A program made the translations under genes and the position numbers. The notes under the pieces are model-generated. The model was given only the letters and a program-made list of their open reading frames with translations. It was not told the origin of the DNA and searched no databases. Below, piece by piece: positions 61,391-64,000 of a stretch of DNA of 64,000 nucleotides. How positions within the stretch are numbered: position 1 is the first letter of the stretch; every line of letters starts with the position of its first letter. The stretch comes from Aquipluma nitroreducens (GTDB lineage Bacteria; Bacteroidota; Bacteroidia; Bacteroidales; Prolixibacteraceae): contig NZ_AP018694.1 in assembly GCF_009689585.1 (NCBI RefSeq), positions 5,075,501 through 5,139,500 of the forward strand. Reading direction: 5' to 3'.

Positions 61391-61776
61391 TTTTCAGCCG
61401 GGTTAAAATTTAATTTAACCTTCGACCTGCTTTATATTGCAGAATCCAATAATTATCTGAATGATTGGATTTTGCTTTCGGAATAAAAATCATTCCCGAT
61501 GCCTCAATTCCTAAATTGAGATCAATTTCTATCAATCCCTGTCTTTTTCTAAAATAAAAGATCTTAAAAATATCATACAAATATATTTTGTATGATATAA
61601 GTAAATATATTTGTATCATTTATGAGTTCAAAATTTTTGTATTTAAATTCTTGATTATTGTATTATTACATTGAATATTAGATTAAAACATTATCTATTT
61701 TTAAAAATTAGAGTTTCAATATTGAATTAATATATATCTTAAATTGACAATTTAAAAAGATATAAAAATTTCTGAA
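61391..61776. other. AT-rich intergenic region upstream of degraded isomerase
   Basis: About 385 bp, very AT-rich at 61560-61770. It contains the inverted repeat described separately. A minus-strand open frame (61410-61619) has no recognised similarity and its start lies in the AT-rich tract; I do not call it a gene. Confidence 0.4.
61570..61598. promoter_or_regulatory. Perfect 12-bp inverted repeat, candidate operator
   Basis: ATATCATACAAA, TATAT, TTTGTATGATAT: 12/12 pairing with a 5-base spacer, centred two and a half turns apart in size for a dimeric or tetrameric regulator. A further half-site TTTGTATCATTT follows at about 61610-61621. It lies 180 bases after the RpiR-type gene and before the GH43 unit. 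Confidence 0.5.
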
Positions 61777-61977
61777 ATGATTACATCTCTATTTGAAAAA
61801 AATACGAAACCCGACAATCCCCGAATTTATCTGGCAATGAATAACTGCTTTGTATCGAAGCGTTGGACAAGGCCATCCGAGTGGCTTAAAATTATAAATG
61901 AAATTGGGCCGATCTCGCAATGGGAGGTAATAGAACTCAAACCTTTAGAAATAGAATTACCTAATGATCGGAAATAG
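61777..61977 (+). pseudogene. N-terminal fragment of a TIM-barrel isomerase-like protein
   Basis: 66 codons. The first ~45 (PRIYLAMNNCFVSKRWTRPS, EWLKIINEIG) match the opening of xylose isomerase-like TIM-barrel proteins, in which a strand ending in a D/N-N-C-F motif is followed by KRWTxPxEW. After that the barrel is lost and the frame ends. The rest of the ~330-residue protein is absent before the GH43 gene starts, so this is a deletion remnant. Confidence 0.6.
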
Positions 61978-62103
61978 AAATTAACAAAGTTTGGAGTTGA
62001 ACCAAATTGGCACAATCGAATAGCTTATGTTCCTGTCCAGGACTAGTTCCGGTATAAAATTTCAATTTGGATTTTTAAATAACACCATTAATTTTTAATA
62101 ACA

Positions 62104-63060
62104 ATGAAGACGATTAGAATTTTTTTTGCTTTGATGCTCACCCTGTTTTCTGTTGGATGTTTTGCTCAGAGCAACCCTTTTGTGACTGATATTTACACTG
62201 CCGACCCATCGGCCCACGTGTGGAAAGATGGTCGTTTGTATGTTTACCCTTCACATGATGTTTCTCCGCCACGCGGATGTGATTTAATGGACCAATACCA
62301 TGTGTACTCTACCAAAGACATGGTTCACTGGAAAGATCATGGTGTCATTCTGAGTTCGAAAGATGTCGAATGGGGTCGCAAGGAAGGTGGTTTTATGTGG
62401 GCACCTGACTGTGCTTACAAGAATGGGAAATACTATTATTATTTTCCTCATCCAAGTGATACACGGTGGAATAATTCGTGGAAAATCGGTGTGGCAGTGA
62501 GCAAACACCCGGCCAAAGACTTCAACGTAGTGGGCTATATTAAAGGATTGAAATCGATGATTGACCCATGTGTGTTTGTAGATGACAATGGGCAGGCGTA
62601 TTTATTTTACGGTGGCGGCGGTAAATGCGAAGGTGGCAAACTGAAAGACAACATGATCGAAGTTGATGGCGAAATGAAGCCGATGGAAGGGTTGGTCGAT
62701 TTCCATGAAGCCTCATGGGTACACAAGAGCAATGGCGTTTATTACCTGTCGTATTCCGACAACCATGATGAGGGCGATGACAAGGAAGGGGTAAAAGGAG
62801 ACAACCGGATGAGGTATGCCACAAGTAACTGCCCGCTGGGGCCATGGAAATACCAGGGGATCTACATGGATCCGACCGACAGCTACACCAATCATGGTTC
62901 AATTGTTGAATATAAGGGGCAGTCGTACGCTTTTTACCATAATAGTAAATTGTCAAGTGATAATGGGAAGTTTAATGATTGGCAAAGATCGATTTGCGTA
63001 GATAAACTTTTTTATAATCCGGATGGAACAATTCAAAAAGTGATTAAGACCAATAAATAA
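62104..63060 (+). CDS. Exported glycoside hydrolase family 43 enzyme
   Basis: 318-residue five-bladed-propeller glycosidase; GH43 members include arabinofuranosidases and xylosidases. A signal peptide is present (KTIRIFFALMLTLFSVGCFAQ), possibly lipidated at C19. The catalytic triad is visible: Asp34 in YTADPSAHVWKDG (base), the pKa-modulating Asp in KSMIDPCVFVDDNG and the acid Glu in VDFHEASWVHKSNGVYYLSY. The protein ends after the fifth blade (GSIVEYKGQSYAFYHNSKLS), without a C-terminal CBM6 or X-domain. It follows a decayed isomerase gene and precedes a GH38 fragment. Complete as a single-domain enzyme. Confidence 0.92.
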   Translation: MKTIRIFFALMLTLFSVGCFAQSNPFVTDIYTADPSAHVWKDGRLYVYPSHDVSPPRGCDLMDQYHVYSTKDMVHWKDHGVILSSKDVEWGRKEGGFMWAPDCAYKNGKYYYYFPHPSDTRWNNSWKIGVAVSKHPAKDFNVVGYIKGLKSMIDPCVFVDDNGQAYLFYGGGGKCEGGKLKDNMIEVDGEMKPMEGLVDFHEASWVHKSNGVYYLSYSDNHDEGDDKEGVKGDNRMRYATSNCPLGPWKYQGIYMDPTDSYTNHGSIVEYKGQSYAFYHNSKLSSDNGKFNDWQRSICVDKLFYNPDGTIQKVIKTNK

Positions 63061-63111
63061 ATTTGGGTGATGGGTTACTTGATTTTGTTGACCTCTGATA
63101 CAACCTTTTAA

Positions 63112-63383
63112 AACATCGCTTGGTTTGCTTCTCACCGCCATATTGATTATCCTTCAAAAATGATGCCTACCAGTATTGTTACATCTATAAATATGAAGTG
63201 AATATTCCCAAAGGTGCTCAGAAAGTAACGCTTCCGAATAACCGCAGAATCATAGTTTTTTCGCTGACAGTTGCCGAGAATAATAGTGATGGTGGTAAAG
63301 TTCTTCAACCTTTGTATGACTACTTTGATAATGCAAAAGATTTCGAGTTAGGGCAAGATAAAACCCCTGTACCCACTCTTTGA
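63112..63383 (+). pseudogene. 3' remnant of a GH38-type alpha-mannosidase gene
   Basis: No start codon; the frame opens after a TAA at 63109-63111. It reads NIAWFASHRHIDYPS in one frame, and after an AAAAA run (63156-63160) continues in another as NDAYQYCYIYKYEVNIPKGA then QKVTLPNNRRIIVFSLTVA and ends PLYDYF ... VPTL at 63383. The ASHRH ... YxYxYKY ... IPKGA ... LPNN order is what I recall from the C-terminal beta domain of Bacteroidota GH38 mannosidases. About 90% of the gene is missing and a frameshift is present, so it is nonfunctional. Confidence 0.6.
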
Positions 63384-63444
63384 AAATAGAAAAATGAAGC
63401 TTCCGGGTTCTGGACAAAAACACAACTGATAAAACAATTCAAAG

Positions 63445-64000
63445 ATGAAATTTCAAAAGAAAAGTATTTATTTAATTGTCACGATTGCTATCATCAGCAT
63501 GATCTCCTGTCAGAACAAATATAAATTTCCATTTCAGGATCCGGCTTTATCCATCGAAAAACGGGTCGACGATTTGGTGTCGAGGATGACGCTTGAGGAG
63601 AAAATTGGTCAGGTGGTGAGTGATGCCGATTCAGTTTCGCGTTTGGGAATTCCAAAATACAACTGGTGGAATGAATGTTTGCATGGCGTTGCCCGTGCCG
63701 GTAATGCAACTGTTTTCCCTCAATCGATCGGTATGGCGGCTACATGGGACACTGCTCTAATTCATAAACTGGGTAATGCCATCTCTGATGAAGCAAGGGC
63801 AAAACACCATAATTATAAAAATCAGGAGCAGTTCAGATTTTTCAGGGGCTTACTTTCTGGAGTCCCAATATTAATATCTTTCGCGATCCCCGTTGGGGAA
63901 GAGGTATGGAAACCTATGGCGAGGACCCGTTTCTAACAGGTAGCATTGGCGTTCAATTTATTAAGGGATTACAAGGGAATGATCCCAAGTACTTCAAAGT
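63445..64000 (+). pseudogene. GH3 beta-xylosidase/glucosidase, frameshifted and cut by window end
   Basis: GH3 gene starting at ATG 63445 with a lipoprotein-type signal (IYLIVTIAIISMISCQNK). It reads RVDDLVSRMTLEEKIGQVV, NWWNECLHGVARAGNATVFP and FPQSIGMAATWDTALIHKLG up to a TTTTT run at 63838-63842, then becomes unrelated and stops at 63936. The plus-one neighbouring frame continues perfectly as [39 protein letters not shown] to the window end. The NWWNE.LHGVARAG opening is typical of the exo-beta-xylosidase branch of GH3. One base too few (or two too many) in the T run accounts for it. Real mutation or sequencing error cannot be separated here. Confidence 0.85.

Noticed and set aside
61410-61619. 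69-codon minus-strand ORF after the RpiR-type gene
   Set aside because: Its first third is translated from the AT-rich palindrome region and nothing in it is recognisable. The second part might be a gene remnant, but I cannot support it.

Overview
The window looks like a chromosome segment from a member of the Bacteroidota, most plausibly a polysaccharide-degrading marine or sediment lineage of the Marinilabiliales/Prolixibacteraceae type; the placement below phylum is inference. Support for the phylum: a FecI-type sigma/FecR/SusC/SusD locus, a short ~286-residue RpoD, a Rho factor with a large Asn/Gln-rich N-terminal insert, a TTG-N19-TAnnTTTG promoter, a fused two-subunit-in-one 2-oxo acid dehydrogenase E1, a fused FeoA-FeoB, and a decayed type IX secretion C-terminal domain. 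Pyruvate:ferredoxin oxidoreductase and an anaerobic sulfatase-maturating enzyme point to anaerobic or facultative metabolism.

Layout. 1-8.7 kb: three consecutive exported GH3 glycosidases (the first cut by the window edge) and a secreted TIM-barrel sugar isomerase-like protein; an IS4-family element sits between them with a 9-bp target duplication. 8.8-15.2 kb: an orphan sensor kinase, a class IV aminotransferase, a complete IS66 element (8-bp target duplication) and a lipoprotein/NIPSNAP pair. 15.2-22.9 kb: the most unusual region. Single genes all on the minus strand (short-chain dehydrogenase, methyltransferase, an IS21-broken LRR gene, lgt, a Bacteroidota protein of unknown function) alternate with large imperfect palindromes. 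Two of these share terminal sequences and have R''/R'-type core ends like integron attC sites; the lgt unit begins and ends with perfectly complementary 9-bp cores and its stop codon lies in the core. A four-copy ~95-bp hairpin repeat also brackets the region. I read this as an integrase-less, integron-like cassette array. 22.5-23.6 kb is a repeat field with no gene (five exact-period 41-bp repeats, a MITE-like element and six short hairpins).

23.7-38.7 kb: conserved housekeeping genes: nifJ, an AAA ATPase, a U32 peptidase, rho, rpoD, rpe, ferrous iron transport, a thiamine-binding protein and tRNA-Arg. 39-53.4 kb: a polysaccharide utilisation locus for a sulfated glycan: ECF sigma, anti-sigma, SusC, SusD, three Cys-type sulfatases (the first frameshifted), a cytoplasmic anaerobic sulfatase-maturating enzyme and, unusually, an apparently exported lipoprotein FGE with the active-site Cys pair intact. 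Its gene junctions carry long hairpins. 53.6-58.7 kb: an HPt-like protein, an NtrC-type sigma-54 activator, a small secreted protein and the 2-oxo acid dehydrogenase E1. 58.7-64 kb: a decaying carbohydrate region with fragments of a regulator, a T9SS-secreted protein, a TIM-barrel protein and a GH38-type mannosidase among intact RpiR and GH43 genes, ending in a frameshifted GH3.

Three frameshifts (near 46650, 63158 and 63840) all coincide with five-base homopolymers, so sequencing error must be considered for each. No database search was possible; family calls rest on motif recognition.
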